Positions 35,220-47,254 of a DNA stretch of 64,000 bases are shown piece after piece. The stretch covers positions 34,786,569 to 34,850,568 of the forward strand of contig JANAVB010015600.1 in assembly GCA_029216955.1 (NCBI GenBank), read 5' to 3'. Under the pieces are notes generated by a model. It made no database searches. It had not been told where the DNA came from and saw nothing but the letters and a program-made list of their open reading frames with translations. This DNA comes from Iris pallida (taxonomy: Eukaryota > Streptophyta > Magnoliopsida > Asparagales > Iridaceae). The first letter of the stretch is position 1; the number at the start of each line of letters is the position of its first letter. Both the position numbers and the translations under genes were made by a program.

Positions 35220-38200
35220 CTTAGGGATCAACAGTAGGAGTTTCCTCCAGGGCCGTTTCTTCATCTGCTATCTTTTCTGAAGATGACTGCACCTCATCAT
35301 CCTTTTCAGGATCTAAGGTATCATCAGCAGCCTCGGGAGATACTTGCACCTCAACATCCTTTTCAGGATCCAAGGTGTCGTCAGCAGCTTTGGGAGACAC
35401 ATGCACTTTATCATTCCCTTCAGGATTCTGTGTATCATTAATATACTCTGATGATGTACTCTCCTCATTTTCATCTTCCTCCGGTGCCTCCCCACTGGCA
35501 GTTGCAGCGGTTTGATCAACATAATCCTGTGAGCCAAAGTCACAGTCATTTAAAGCATCGATTATCAAATGATCCTCCTCCTCGCGGAGTGTTCCTGGTA
35601 TGACAGGAGGTTGAGTAGTCTCCATCACCGGTAAAGGAGATCGCAAAACTTCGTGCTCTGTCTCTGCAATATCTTCTCTGGGCTCTACGGCCTCATTTCT
35701 CTGGTTAACCTCTTCCCTCTGTTCGATCTCCTCCCTCTGTTCTGGATTAGGAGTTTTATGCCCAGACTCAGAAACAGGAGTGGAAGATGGCATAGTAATT
35801 CCAGCGACAGTATTCACCACTACTGAAGACAAGAGTTGCCTTGGAGGAGAGACAGTTCTCTTTCTTCTTCTGTGGGCCAGCTTCTTCTTTCTATGCAGAG
35901 GTCTCTCAGGACTCTCTACATTTACTATCTCGGTCTGTTTCTGAATAGAGGTCGGCGTGGCTGCTTCTTCTCGGGTTGACTCAGCTAATTATCGGGATTG
36001 TGATCTAGTGGTAACTTTCTCTGAAGAATGTTCCAAGATCAATTTCTTCTTCGCAACTAGGGAGGAAGGTTCTTCTCTCCTTCTCTTCTTCTCCTTGGCT
36101 GCAGACTTAACCACTTCCAGAGAAATTCTCAATGGTTCGTTGACTTCCTCAGGGAAGTTTGCTTCCCTGGAGGCTTCCAATGGATCATCCACTGGTTTAT
36201 TTTCTTCGTCGTTATTTAGAGCTAGTATATCAGTCGCTCCTTTCTTCAGACATATTGTTGTTGCAAAACTGTCAACAAGGTTATAGTTCTTAGCAAAAGT
36301 ATTTGCAGCTGTGTAAAACAATGAATATGTATATAACATTCTAGGGCCATTATTATCCTTGTTTGGCATCGAGAACACTGTCCTTGTGTCTCGAGCGTTG
36401 TAGTAGGCCCATGCTCTGGCACCATCAATGAGATACCCATTTCCTTGTAGGCAAGTTATAGCGTTGCCTACATGGAACTGGTCGTAACCAAACTGACGGG
36501 CGAAGGGACTTGGCAAATATGGTTCAAGATAGCACTTCTCTTCAAATCTGTACACTAAATGCGATGGTTTGATTATCTTCAGCCAGTCAAAAGCTGATCG
36601 ACCTATTGGTTGCCTCCCAAGGTCCATCAAATTTGGTGCCATAAATTCATAACCAGTTGGAGGAGCAAAGCAATAAAAATTCCATCCTTTGCCAAGGTTC
36701 AGGGTACGTCTGCAGTCCCTCAGACTAGTATATATCCACTTGCTTTGGGAGAATCTACGCAGAAAATTGCCACTAACTGCTCCCATGGTCGGGTTCATCA
36801 ATGATGGATGGTGCAAGAGCAACCATCCGAATAAATAAGTGTAAGACAACTCCAGTCTAGGGAAGTTCCCCTTATCACCCTTACACTTGAGCATGGAGTC
36901 AACATACAGACGAAGACCTGCATTTATTCTACAAATCATCGCTGATAGTAAATCCATCCGGTAGCCGAAGACTAACCGGACGACAGCAAAAAGAACACCG
37001 CGGTGGAAGCGGTCCACGGCACTTGCTCCGGGCACGACGAATCGACGGAGCCAGTATGTCAAAAATCCTGCCAGCTGGGCTTCTTTAGACATGGACCTGT
37101 AGCCCATTCTGATAAAGCTTTCAACAAAATCTCCAGCCTTGAGTGGAGGGTATTGGTGTTCATCGTTAACTCTGATGTCCATTCGCTTATTCTCTTCCAT
37201 TAAACTGATCACTTCGCTGTTGCTGAGGGGTTGGAAGAAATCCTGGTTGCATGAGTCATGATCTTTGGTCTTTTTCTCAATAATACGGTTAAGAAAAAGA
37301 TAAGTCAACCACTTTGATGAATAGCATGTGCCAGAAGAGCCGCTTTTGTAGTAAAGAGAGCATATGTTATAATGGCACAGTAGCTCGTCGAAGACTGCCA
37401 CCATCTTTGAATTTTCTCGACGTAGTCTATCTAACTCGTCATTTGTTGGAACGTACTCCTCATAAGGAGAGTCTTCCATTGGTAAACACGAGATGTACTT
37501 CATCTCATGGAGGGCCAATCCCATCTCCCCGCAGGGCATCATGAATGTCCCTGTTCTATAGTTATACCTCTCTGCCAAAGCCAAAAACAGATGAGGATTT
37601 GGGAGGAATCCATATACGGTAGCATGTACCGCGTTATACAGCTCGATCTCTTTGAGTTTATCTTCAAACTGGACCAATATCCAGTTGGCAATACAGCTCC
37701 ATCTCTTAATGTCTGGGTTTATCAGATCGGTCAGTCGGATATCCTGATCCGGATATCTGCCTTCAGCCTTTGCATACTCATTCGTAAAGATTGGAGTCCT
37801 CACAGGCAACAGCAATGAAGAATTCTCTGGAGGGATGCACCATGGCTTCAACCCTCTGAGTAAAGTACCATGACGTTCAGAAGATCTATAGAACATGTCT
37901 CTATTGTTGGGGCCTTTCTTGACACAGATCTTTCCCGTCCGTGCATGTTGAAGGAGAGTAATATCCCAGTCCATCCTCCTGGGATGGCTTGCATGAGCAT
38001 ATCGTGCTAGAGGGAGGCATCTAGCAATGTCTGGTAACAAGATCAGTTTCTCTTTCCTTTGGAAAGTTCTCTGCTCAACGCGGGGTCTTGGCTGAGAACT
38101 TTTGTCAATGGCTTCACCAAATAGGAACATAGGTTTCTTGTGGGTGATGGCATCAGCAGACTGCAAGGGCTGACCATTCATCAGACTTAACAAAGTCTCA

Positions 38201-38391
38201 TTATCCTGTGCTATCAAGATAGCTTGGTGAGAGGATGGAAGGGCATATTGTAGGAAAAGCACATGGGACAAGTTCTCTTTAAATTCTGATTCTGCAAGAG
38301 TCCCTACGAAGGTTTCATATTCAGGATCCTCTCCAATGTTAACTGCATCAAATAGAAAACACAGAATTCAGTACAAGTCAAATCAAAGATT

Positions 38392-38582
38392 CTGTCATCA
38401 GACTGCGCAAACATCAGATTGTGCAACCATCAGATTGTGCTGACAAAGCTTGTACAAAGCAACAGTTTGCACTGATAATCTTGCACAAATCAGCCGATTG
38501 CGCTAACTTTTTGCCAGCACAATACATCCGATTGTGCGAAAAGATATTCTTCATAAAAATGAAGAATAATAGGTTTGTGCAA
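38392..38582. promoter_or_regulatory. Cluster of TGCRCAATC-type motifs in intron 1 of the PMD-type gene
   Basis: At least eight variants of GATTGTGCA/GATTGCGC or their complement are packed into ~190 bp. More lie upstream of the gene's TATA box (38940-39010). The same motif repeats in the element B LTRs and in its 5' ORF. A protein-binding role is inference. Confidence 0.6.
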
Positions 38583-38910
38583 CCTAAACCCTAAACAGGG
38601 TGGCGCAGTATGACCACATCCCTAAAAAAGATGGGTTTCGAGATTCAGTAAAGTCGAAAAACCCTAAAAAGAGTTTTTCGATCGGTTGTCTACCTAGCAC
38701 AGCGGGATGCGCAGCTTCATGTCTAGAAGGGCGCGGTGCAGCACGAGTCGAAGACTCTGCGGAGGCCCTGCCCTTGTCGGCGGCGGAGGAGCGCTTGGGA
38801 GCCATGGAGATCGACGGAGAAGAAAGAGTGAAGTCGGAGTAGGCTCGAGGATTTCTCTCTCTCAAGCACAATAAAAACAAGTAAAGAATAATATGAAGAA
38901 TGAAGGGAAC

Positions 38911-38918
38911 TATTTATA
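38911..38918 (-). promoter_or_regulatory. TATA box of the PMD-type antisense gene
   Basis: TATAAATA on the minus strand lies about 106 bp upstream of the ATG at 38805. It lies in the ~280 bp between the gene and the 3' LTR. GATTGTGC motifs lie just upstream. Confidence 0.65.
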
Positions 38919-39084
38919 GTTTTTTAGGAGCAACGGCCGCCTCAGATTGTGCCGAATAAATAGGAGTAATCCCTCCGATTGTGCAGACAGCATCATCATG
39001 TGCGCAACTTGATTGAAAATTCAAAATTCAAAGTATTTCGAAACTTTGAATAAAATCAACTTTCGAAAACTTTGAAGGGAGTCT

Positions 39085-39913
39085 TGTAGGTCCTAAAAAT
39101 CAAGTTGCATTCATCAACAAAGTCATAAAAATCAAGAAATACATCCTTCAAATGAACTGCGCAGAAGACAGATTGTGCATCATTTAGATTGTGCAGACTG
39201 GTCTGCGCATATTCTCAAGTGCACAAGCTGACGTGGCAAATGTCATCATTATCTGATAAAATCAGATCTTCTGACAACTGACAGCAAGGAGAACGAGGAG
39301 ACTGTCCGTTTATTGTGCAGTACGGCACTCGAGGACAGCTGTACATGCAGCGCAATCGGCCAGGCTTTCTGCTGCGCAATCTGAAGTCAGCGCAAGTCAT
39401 GTGGCGCACTTCATCATGATAACTGACAAATGTACACGTGGTATTCATGCCATCAATAACTCACTACATGGCAACCGTCTGTACACGATCATGCACATTT
39501 CAATCAAATGATGCCATGTGTCCAAGACAGTTGGCCCACGATCAAGCAACTGCCACCGCAGTCTGATGCTGCGCAATCCAGTCCATGCGCAATTCAACTT
39601 GCGCCATTCAGAATAACTAAAAGTTAGTTATTTCCAGAACTCTATAAATAGAGTTTCAAGTCTTCATTCAAGGGGATCAGATATAAAGTTCAGAAATATC
39701 AGAGAGTTCAGGAGTTCTTGCCCAAGTGCTGTTGCATTCTTCCGAGGCTTTTGCCTTCAACTTTCGAGGCTATCGTCTTCAAAGATCACATCGTCCAAGG
39801 GATAAAGCAATCGTCATCTAGAATGGATTCCTACAGTTGTACTTTCCCAGAATTCTTGTAATCTCTTTACAAAGTTTGCTGAAATAAAGTTCATACTTTT
39901 GTTTTTGCAAACA
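39085..39913 (+). repeat. 3' LTR of element B (with polypurine tract before it)
   Basis: It is 829 bp, TGTAGGTCC to GCAAACA, with a TATA box at 39643-39650. The purine run gaagggag (39074-39081) just before it is the plus-strand primer. The flanking phrase CGAAAACTTTGAAGGG is also found before the element A 3' LTR, supporting close relationship. The target duplication ctcgt follows at 39914-39918. Confidence 0.95.
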
Positions 39914-39918
39914 CTCGT

Positions 39919-40887
39919 GAACATGGGATGATTTTTGCCTCAGAGGATAAAGGAAAGAAAGGTAATCCTGGTAATAATTCTGGCAATCGTAATGCAAAAA
40001 GAAAAGACACTCTTATGGTTAATTTTTCCAAAAACAAAACGACGCCAAATAATCAGGAGTCTTCTAAGCCAAAAGAAGAATATTCTTTTGACGAGAGTGA
40101 TATCCCAGGAATATTTTAATGTCTGGTGAAGAGTGGCAAACTCCAGATCCCGGAGCCAAAGAGGCCTAATGAGGTGAATCTGACTGACAATCCCAAATAT
40201 TGTATCTATCATAGATACATAAATCATCCTACCAGGGCTTGTTATGTCCTAAAGAAGAAAATCCAAGAACTAATTAATGCCAATGCCATCTCTCTAACTA
40301 ATGATGAGCATACGGTCAGAACCAATATGGTTTCTCTTCAATTTAGAGATTTTCCTTCTCAACAAGTACCAAATAGAATTATCCCAATTCCGAAGGCGAC
40401 GATGAAGATTGTGAATATCCCGTCTGCCAGGAAGGAAAATGAAGGATTGTTGCCTCACACATTAAAGAATGGTGAAATTATGTGGGTACATCCTGACTTA
40501 GTACCTAAAATAGAAGATGAAGGTAAAAATTCAAAATCCAAGAAAGGTAAGAAAGTCAAAACCTGTAACATAATTTCTCATGTTATTCCAGATGCTGATG
40601 ATTTGGATCATCTATGGGATGGCATTCCTTTAGAAGATAGACTGAGAGGATTGAACATATGTCCTCCAAGTCTGGCTCCTCCTACCAAGCTCAAGCTTAC
40701 TCATCAGCAGTGGCTAGCCATGAATAGTGTTCCCTTATACAGGGCACAACAAGTCTTCGCTGCTTATGAAAAAAGCCCCTATAGGGATTTTTTCTCGTAT
40801 CCCGAATCCTTCTCCTCCCGTAGCTACAGAGAATTCTATTCCTCATTCTCCTGTAGTTACAGAGATCTCTTCTTCTTCTTCTGTTGA
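39919..40887 (+). pseudogene. Element A gag C-terminal part with C-H-H-C motif (after B)
   Basis: It continues codon-for-codon from 12218 (R then E-H-G-M-I-F). A TAA at 40117-40119 interrupts it in the EYSFDE segment. The frame goes on through KYCIYHRYINHPTRAC, an intact C-x2-H-x4-H-x4-C motif thought to bind RNA, then IIPIPKATMKIVNIPS and MWVHPDLVP. Near 40785 a frameshift leaves this frame running to 40887, while the correct frame is the one open from 40727. Confidence 0.78.
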
Positions 40888-42250
40888 ACCACCTGTTAAA
40901 AGTCCACTGCCTACTCACTTGTACAGTCAACAATCTGTCTTTCTCATGAAGAAGATGGGTTATGATTTTCAACAGGCAGAAGGTTTGAATTATGACAAAG
41001 GAATACGACTTCCTTTACAAATTCAAAGTCAAAAATCTACTGTTGGATTGGGTTCTGAGGTTCTTCATAACAATCCTCGTAAGAAGAAGGCTAAGGAAAG
41101 AAAGACTAAATCCTGCAATATGGTACTTCTTTCTTCTGAGTCTGAAGAAGAAACCTTTGCTAGTACAAGATCTGGAAAAGAGTATCACAAAGATTATGAG
41201 GGATCCTTCAAAGAAGCAGAGAATATTGAAATACCACCAACTCAACCGTCTCCTGTTCCTGCTGTGGTTGAAAAGGGGAAACAGAAAGCAGTACGTTTTG
41301 ACGTCCCGTTGAAGTCTATTTCTAGTCAGGGGGTGGTGATGAAGCCCTATAAATTTGATATTCTAGCCCAGTTAGCTAATACTCCTGCTAGATTATCTAT
41401 CTTCGAGTTGCTACGCCTTTCTAAAGAAAGTCGCAAAACCTTGAGTGAAGCTTTGCTGCAAGATGATTCCTGCTTAGCTCAACTCAAGACTCCTGATAAT
41501 ACACCAGTATCATGCCCACAATGTCATAGTGTGATGGAGGTAATTCCTAATATTACCTTTACACAAGATGATATGCTGTTGAAGCATAACAAGTATGACA
41601 GGACTTTGTGTTACACTGGGTATATTGAATCCACTGAAGTTGACAGGATTTATATTGATCCTGGGTCTTCCATTAGCATAATTCTTCAAAGTATGCTAAG
41701 ACCATTGAGGATTCCTACTAGTGACTTGACTTACACTAGTACCACAATAGTTGGTTTCAACTCTGGAAAGAGTAAACCACTGGGGAAGATTCGTCTGAAG
41801 ATTCAGATTGGTGATCATCGAACTATGGCAACATTCTATGTTATTAATTCAGACGTATCCTACAACATCCTTCTTGGAAGACCGTGGTTACATGAGCATA
41901 ATATCGTGCCTTCAACTCTCTACCAATGCTTCAAGTACGTGGATTCCCAGGGGGTTGTGAAGACTGAGTTTGCTGATATCAATCCTTTCAAGGGTGTTGA
42001 AGCCTATTTTTTTGATTCAATGCTCTACAAACAAGAGCATGTGAAAGAGATATCAGACATAGTTGAAGATCGATCATCTGCCGAAGATCAGTCTATTAAT
42101 GAAGATCCGCCAGAAGAGCAACTTTTGAAGATCAAAGTCAAAGGGCGAATCCAACCCCAACCTGTCAACAATCAACCTCTAATGATCAAGGTCAAAGGAA
42201 GAATTCAAGCTTCATCTGAGGAATCAGTGAATGTTCCTATGAAAAGCTAA
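40727..42250 (+). pseudogene. Element A protease region
   Basis: The frame carries MGYDFQQAEGLNYDKG, then TRSGKEYHKDYE and YKFDILAQLANTPARLSIFE. The protease has YTGYIESTEVDRIYIDPGSS (catalytic Asp at 41657-41659) and YNILLGRPWLHEHNIVPSTL. It ends at a TAA (42248-42250) within short KVKGR repeats. The frame is the same on the far side. Its role is proteolytic processing of Gag-Pol. Confidence 0.78.
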
Positions 42251-43365
42251 GTTCAACCTCTTATGATCAAGGTCAAAGGGCGTACTTCTCGTACGAATGA
42301 TCCAGAATCACCATTGATCGTCAATCTTGGCAAATCTACGCAAAAGACGGATGATGGTCTATTAGTGATTAATCCGAAGCGTAGCAGTCAAATTGTAAAT
42401 AATGTAAATATTGATTATTCTGTACTTTTTAATATCAATAAAGATTTCCTTTTTGAGTATATGGCTGTCAAATATGTTGAAAGAATGACTTTATCTTCTG
42501 ATGATCAAAATCATCAGTATAAAGACGACATAGACACAGAAAAAACCTTATACATTGATCATAAGGAAAATTCCTTTCCTCCTCATGTCGATGTTGGACC
42601 TTATGCTCAAAGGTTCCTAACATCTTCTTCCTATCTTCTTCCTGTAGTTGCTTCATCGCAAGCTTGTGTAACTTATAGACGTCACGAAGAATCTTATTTC
42701 GTGATTCCGTCTGATAAGAAAAACAAGCACCAAATTGTGTTTGCCACGGCTAGAAATATCCCTGTAGCTCAGACAGATGATCGGAGAGATAAAGATAAAG
42801 GAAAAATCCGAATTGAAAGATATAGTCAACAATCTCTCAAGATTATCCAGAATATGGGATATGATTTGAAGACTATGCAAGGTCTCAATCAAGGCAAGGG
42901 TAGACGATTACCATTAAGTGGTGATTCGTTTTATCAGAAAACTCGTCATGGTTTAGGATATGATCCGTCCCACATGTTTAATGATGATATACAAGAAGAA
43001 TTCTCTTCACCTCTTCACAATCGTCAGATTCGAAAGAAATCCAATTCATCGAATCTGATACATCTCACTCCTCATATGTTAGAGGAGATTATTATGATGA
43101 ATCTGAGCAAATATTCTCAGTCAACATGGTTCAAACTGATGGTGAATCTGAACCATTTGAGAATGATCCTTGGGCTCAACAGATGGACACTCAATGGGAA
43201 CTTCATTTTGAACAGCGACAGCCACCTACAGAGGATGAGGTTGTCCAGATCGATGTTGGAGATGGTACTACACCCAAACCAATATTCATCAATAAAAACC
43301 TTTCTGAAGATGAAAAGGAAGAGTTGATAAAACTGATCAAAGAATATATTGATATTTTTGTATAG
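42251..43365 (+). pseudogene. Element A linker between protease and reverse transcriptase
   Basis: After the TAA the frame continues with IKVKGRTSRTNDPESPLIVN and the conserved QQSLKIIQNMGYDLKTMQGLNQGKGRR-type segment. A frameshift near 43090 moves to the frame from about 43100 containing DPWAQQMDTQWELHFEQRQPP and IDVGDGTTPKPIF. A TAG at 43363-43365 then replaces the Trp of the SYEDMPG approach that B keeps as FAWSYEDMPG. No enzyme domain is recognised; it is Tat-type linker sequence. Confidence 0.65.
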
Positions 43366-44430
43366 AGTTATGAGGATATGCCGGGTCTAGATCCTAAAGT
43401 TGCTACTCATAAACTCAATATTCTTTCTAATGCCAAGCCGGTGAAACAACAGCAACGGCATTTTCGACCAGATATGATGGATGCAATTGAGGCGGAAGTC
43501 AAAAAGCTGATCATATGTGGCTTTGTTCGTAAAGAACAACACCCGGACTGGGTTGCTAATGTTGTTCCTGTTATGAAAAAGAATAGAAAAGTTCGAGTTT
43601 GCATAGATTTTCGAGATCTTAATGCAGCTTGTCCAAAGAATGAATTTCCATTTTCGATTACCGATGTCATGATAGACAATACATGCAGTTTTGAACGCAT
43701 GTCTTTCATAGATGGATTCTCAGGATACAATCAAATTAAGATGCATCCAGAAGATGAGAAGCATGCTGCTTTTCGTATACCCCTTGGGGTTTACAGCTAT
43801 ACGGTTATGCCGTTTGGTCTTAAAAATACCGGTGCCACGTATCAACGGGCTATGAGCAACATCTTTCAAGAACATCTACGGAAGACATTAGAATGTTATG
43901 TAGATGACATTGCTGTTAAGAGTCGATCAAAAGATGATCACATTCAAGATTTGAAGACAGTATTTGAATTGATGCGTCAACATCAATTGAAAATGAACCC
44001 TACTAAGTCTTTCTTAGGGGTTTCCAGTGGCAAGTTTTTAGGATTTGTCATTACTTCTCAGGGTATCCATGTTGATCCTGATAAGGTTAAAGCAATTCTT
44101 GAAATGCGTTCTCCTCGTAATTTGAAAGAACTCCGTGGCTTTCAGGGTCGTATTGCTTATATCAGGAGGTTTATATCTAATCTCTCTGGGAGATGTCAAC
44201 CTTTCTTCCGTCTATTGAAGAAGGGTGTATCATTTGTTTGGGATGAAGCGTGTCAGAAAGCCTTCAATGTCATCAAGCAATACCTTACAAATCCACCTGT
44301 TCTGGTACCTCCAGTGGTAGGAAGACCATTTTACTATATGTTCGAGCCTTGGATCATTCACTTGGTGCTCTTCTTGCACAAAAAAGTAATATGGGGAATG
44401 AACAAGCAATTTATTATCTTAGCCGAATGA
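43366..44430 (+). pseudogene. Element A reverse transcriptase
   Basis: It shows the core motifs: MPGLDPKVATHKLNI, KVRVCIDFRDLN, FIDGFSGYNQIKMHPEDE, and catalytic YVDD at 43897-43908, then LKMNPTKSFLGVSSGKFLGF. Near 44335 the frame is lost by a small indel; the correct frame is the one opened at 44250. Apart from the TAG just before it, the polymerase domain itself is unbroken. Confidence 0.88.
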
Positions 44431-46544
44431 TGGTCGGAACAGAACACAGGTATACTCCTGTAGAAAAGGAATGTCTGGCCTTGGTTTTTACTGTCCAAAA
44501 GACAAGACATTATGTGACAGGACAGACTATTTATGTCATCTCCAGAATAAATCCTATTCGGGTATTGATGAGAAAACCGAGCATTCTTAACTCTAGGTTA
44601 GCTACCTGGGCGATGTTGCTCACTCCTTATGACATGGTTTATATACCTCAAAAATCAGTGAAGGGTCAAGCATTAGCTGATTTCTTAGGTGCTCACCTTA
44701 TACCTGAAACATCAAAGCTATATGAGGACATTCCAGATGAAGTCGTGGATTACAATATGACTTTGAAGAATGATATTTGGCAATTATATTTTGATGGAGC
44801 ATCACGGGTTGGACCTAAGGGTAATATTGTCTCTGGAGTAGGAATCGTCTTGGTTTCTCCTGATAAAATGGTCATATACCGTGCCTATTCTCTCAATGAG
44901 CCATGCTCTAATAATGTAGCAGAATATAATGCTTTGCTGATTGGTCTCCAACTAGCAAAATAGTTAGACATTGAGTTCCTAGAAGCTTATAGAGATTCTC
45001 AACTGATTGTTAATCAAGTTAGAGGGACTTATGAAGTCAGAAATCCTGATCTCATCCCTTACCATCAAGTGGTAATCGAGTTGGTCCTTTCATTCAAAGG
45101 ATTCTTCATCGAATTCGTACCATGTTCTCAGAATGTGGAAGCTGATGCTCTTGCTAGCGTAGCTGCAGACTTGGCTATTCCAATTCGGAGACAAAATACA
45201 ATTACTTTGTTAGACCGAGACTTTTTCTGTGTCAAAAATAATTTGTATATTGAACAAAGTTATACTACAGAGTCAAGCTCCCAGCAGAGGGATTGGAGAA
45301 CTCCATTAATTGATTATGCAGTTCATAGGATTTTACCTGAAGATCCAAAAGAAACTGCATCAATTAAGAGACGATCATTTCGATTCTATTATGATTCGTC
45401 TTTACATATGTTATATCGTCGTTCATACGATGGACTTTTGCTGAGTTGTCTCTCAGAAAGTGAAGCTAAACAGACACTCCGTGAAGCTCATTATGGTGTC
45501 TGTGGTGCTAATCAACCAGGTCCAAAGTTACAAGATCGCATTCGAAGAATAGGGTATTATTGGCCTTCCATGATAGCAGATGCTGTGGATTATGCCAGAA
45601 GGTGTAAAGCATGTCAGATTCATGCTGACTTTATTCACCAACCTTCTAAATTTTTACATCCTATAGCAGCTTCTTGGCCCTTCGAAACTTGGGGTATGGA
45701 TATCATTGGTCCGATTAACCCTCCTTCTGTTAAAGGATATCGGTTTATATTGGCTATAACCGATTACTTTTCCAAGTGGGCAGAAGCAGTTCCCCTTACT
45801 GAAGTAAAAACATCTAATGTGATCAGTTTTATCAAACACCATGTCATTTATCGTTTCAGGATTCCTCGAAGGATAATTCATGACAATGGACCACAATTTG
45901 CCAGTCAGGCATTTTATCGGTTCTGTGATAAGAATCGAATTCAAAATCTAGCTTCTACGGCTTATAATCCAGCTGTTAATGGTTTAGCCGAGGCTTTCAA
46001 TAAGACGATCATCAAACTTCTCAAAAAGTTTGTCTCTTCTAATAAACGTGATTGGAATGAGAAACTTGGAGAATGTTTATGGGCTTATCGAATAACAATC
46101 CGAACTCCTACTGGTTTTACACCATTTTTACTGGTTTATGGATGTGAGGTTGTCCTTCCATTGGAAATCCAGATTCCATCTCTTCGAATAGCCATTGCTA
46201 ATGAGCTAACTATAGAGAATAATGATCGCTTACGACTCCAAGAACTTGAAGGATTGGACGAAAAGCGTCTTCAAGCACAACAGCATATTGAGCTATATCA
46301 AGCCCGTATATCTCGAACTTTCAATCGTAAAGTTAAAGAGAGGGAGGTTGGCGAGCTGGTATTGGCTGTTCGAAGACCGATGGTGATGACTCACAAAAGT
46401 AAAGGGAAATTCCAAGCAAAATGGGAAGGCCCTTATGTGATTGAGACTATGTTTTCTAATGGCGCCTATCGGTTATCCAAGCCTAATGGAGATCTACTCA
46501 TGATGCCGATCAATGGCAAATTTCTTAAGAAGTACTATGTATAA
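44250..46544 (+). pseudogene. Element A RNase H, second RNase H and integrase
   Basis: This is one frame with a single TAG (44961-44963, Gln in B). RNase H: ALDHSLGALLAQK. Second RNase H: LYFDGASRVGPKGN, NNVAEYNALL and NVEADALAS. Integrase: REAHYGVCGANQ then CKACQIH, so the second zinc-binding His is Asn here. The core has Asp in WGMDIIGP (45699-45701), Asp in IHDNGPQF (45882-45884) and Glu in GLAEAFNK (45990-45992), spaced DD35E. The C-terminal GKFQAKWEGPYV and FLKKYYV end at a TAA (46542). From 45069 on there are 491 unbroken residues. Confidence 0.88.
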
Positions 46545-46602
46545 AAAAAGGAGACGGAATGAAAATAAAATTTCTTTTATTATTTTTGTTCTGAATAAAG
46601 GA

Positions 46603-46896
46603 TTAAGGACGAGGACCACTGCCTTCCTTATTAAATACATAGTCGTCCAATGCATCGAAGGCATCGTTGCCTGAGTTCATAAAAAACTTGCAGGCAGCCA
46701 TCCTCAGTGCTTCTTCTTCAGGAGTTTTCCCTGGCTCTACTAAGAAAACGAGGATGTCTTGTGGTGGCTTGAGCGTAGAAGAGCTTTCGCCTATTTTGGT
46801 TGGGTCTGACACAATTAGCTCAATGGGGCGCGTCTCGATGACGTCCTCAACTTTCATGGAGACTTCATTCTTTTGCTGCACGTCCTTGGAAGACAT
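46603..46896 (-). CDS. Antisense ORF 1 of element A
   Basis: An intact 97-residue minus-strand frame (ATG, MSSKDVQQK), convergent with pol, stops 58 bp from the integrase stop. It is clearly homologous to the 107-residue antisense ORF of element B, best over KPPQDILVFLVEPG and EEEALRMAACKF. Conservation of frame, position and promoter between two diverged elements argues for a real gene. The fold and function are unrecognised. Confidence 0.75.
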   Translation of the reverse strand: MSSKDVQQKNEVSMKVEDVIETRPIELIVSDPTKIGESSSTLKPPQDILVFLVEPGKTPEEEALRMAACKFFMNSGNDAFDALDDYVFNKEGSGPRP

Positions 46897-46947
46897 TTCC
46901 GATAGAAGAGTGGAAATAAGAATGAAATATTACAAAGAGTTCTCACC

Positions 46948-46955
46948 TATTTATA
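46948..46955 (-). promoter_or_regulatory. TATA box of antisense ORF 1 (element A)
   Basis: TATAAATA on the minus strand lies about 52 bp upstream of the ATG, matching the arrangement in element B. Confidence 0.6.
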
Positions 46956-47254
46956 GGAGAGATCTATTAACGAACTGGTCTTGGAGATTGAAACAACTTT
47001 TCATTCCCGAAAAGACCTATCCATTCGTTACATCAGATTCATCCATTTAATTATGGAATTGAATTGACCTTTTCTTTTCCAGAAAGATGCGTTGGTTCAT
47101 TCATTCTTTCATCGATATTGGCATATATCCTCAATGAAATCTGTCTTCTTATTCTCCAGCTACCAAGGTTTGGTTAAGCTGATTACTTGTCTCCTTGGAG
47201 AGAAATTTTAATCTTCTATCTTATCAGTTGATTAAAAAATTGGATTTGTTATTT

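Larger units (their letters stand above)
34067..38805 (-). pseudogene. Antisense multi-exon gene of element B: plant mobile domain-type protein with coiled-coil tail
   Basis: Exon 1 starts at ATG 38805 (MAPKRSSAADKG, basic and Ser/Ala-rich) and runs to about 38590. The large exon 2 (38342-35220) begins after a TTTTCTATTTGATGCAG acceptor. It contains features of the plant mobile domain (PMD): TFMMPCGEMGLALHEMKYIS-CLP and, further on, EPYLPSPFARQFGYDQ. A Lys/Arg-rich segment and a Glu/Asp-rich tail with repeats (AADDTLDPEKD) follow. Exons 3 (35150-34962) and 4 (34883-34067) follow two short introns whose phases match; exon 4 is a long coiled coil. Damage: TAA at 35991-35989, TAA at 35223-35221, TGA at 34842-34840 and a 1-nt loss in an A run (34352-34360). 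The exon 1 donor is not resolved. PMD proteins are plant-specific nuclear proteins, some carried by mobile elements. The role here is unknown. Confidence 0.78.

Noticed and set aside
38580..38600. Telomere-like AAACCCTAAA at the end of exon 1
   Set aside because: It is a single short occurrence with no array; it may only obscure the splice donor.
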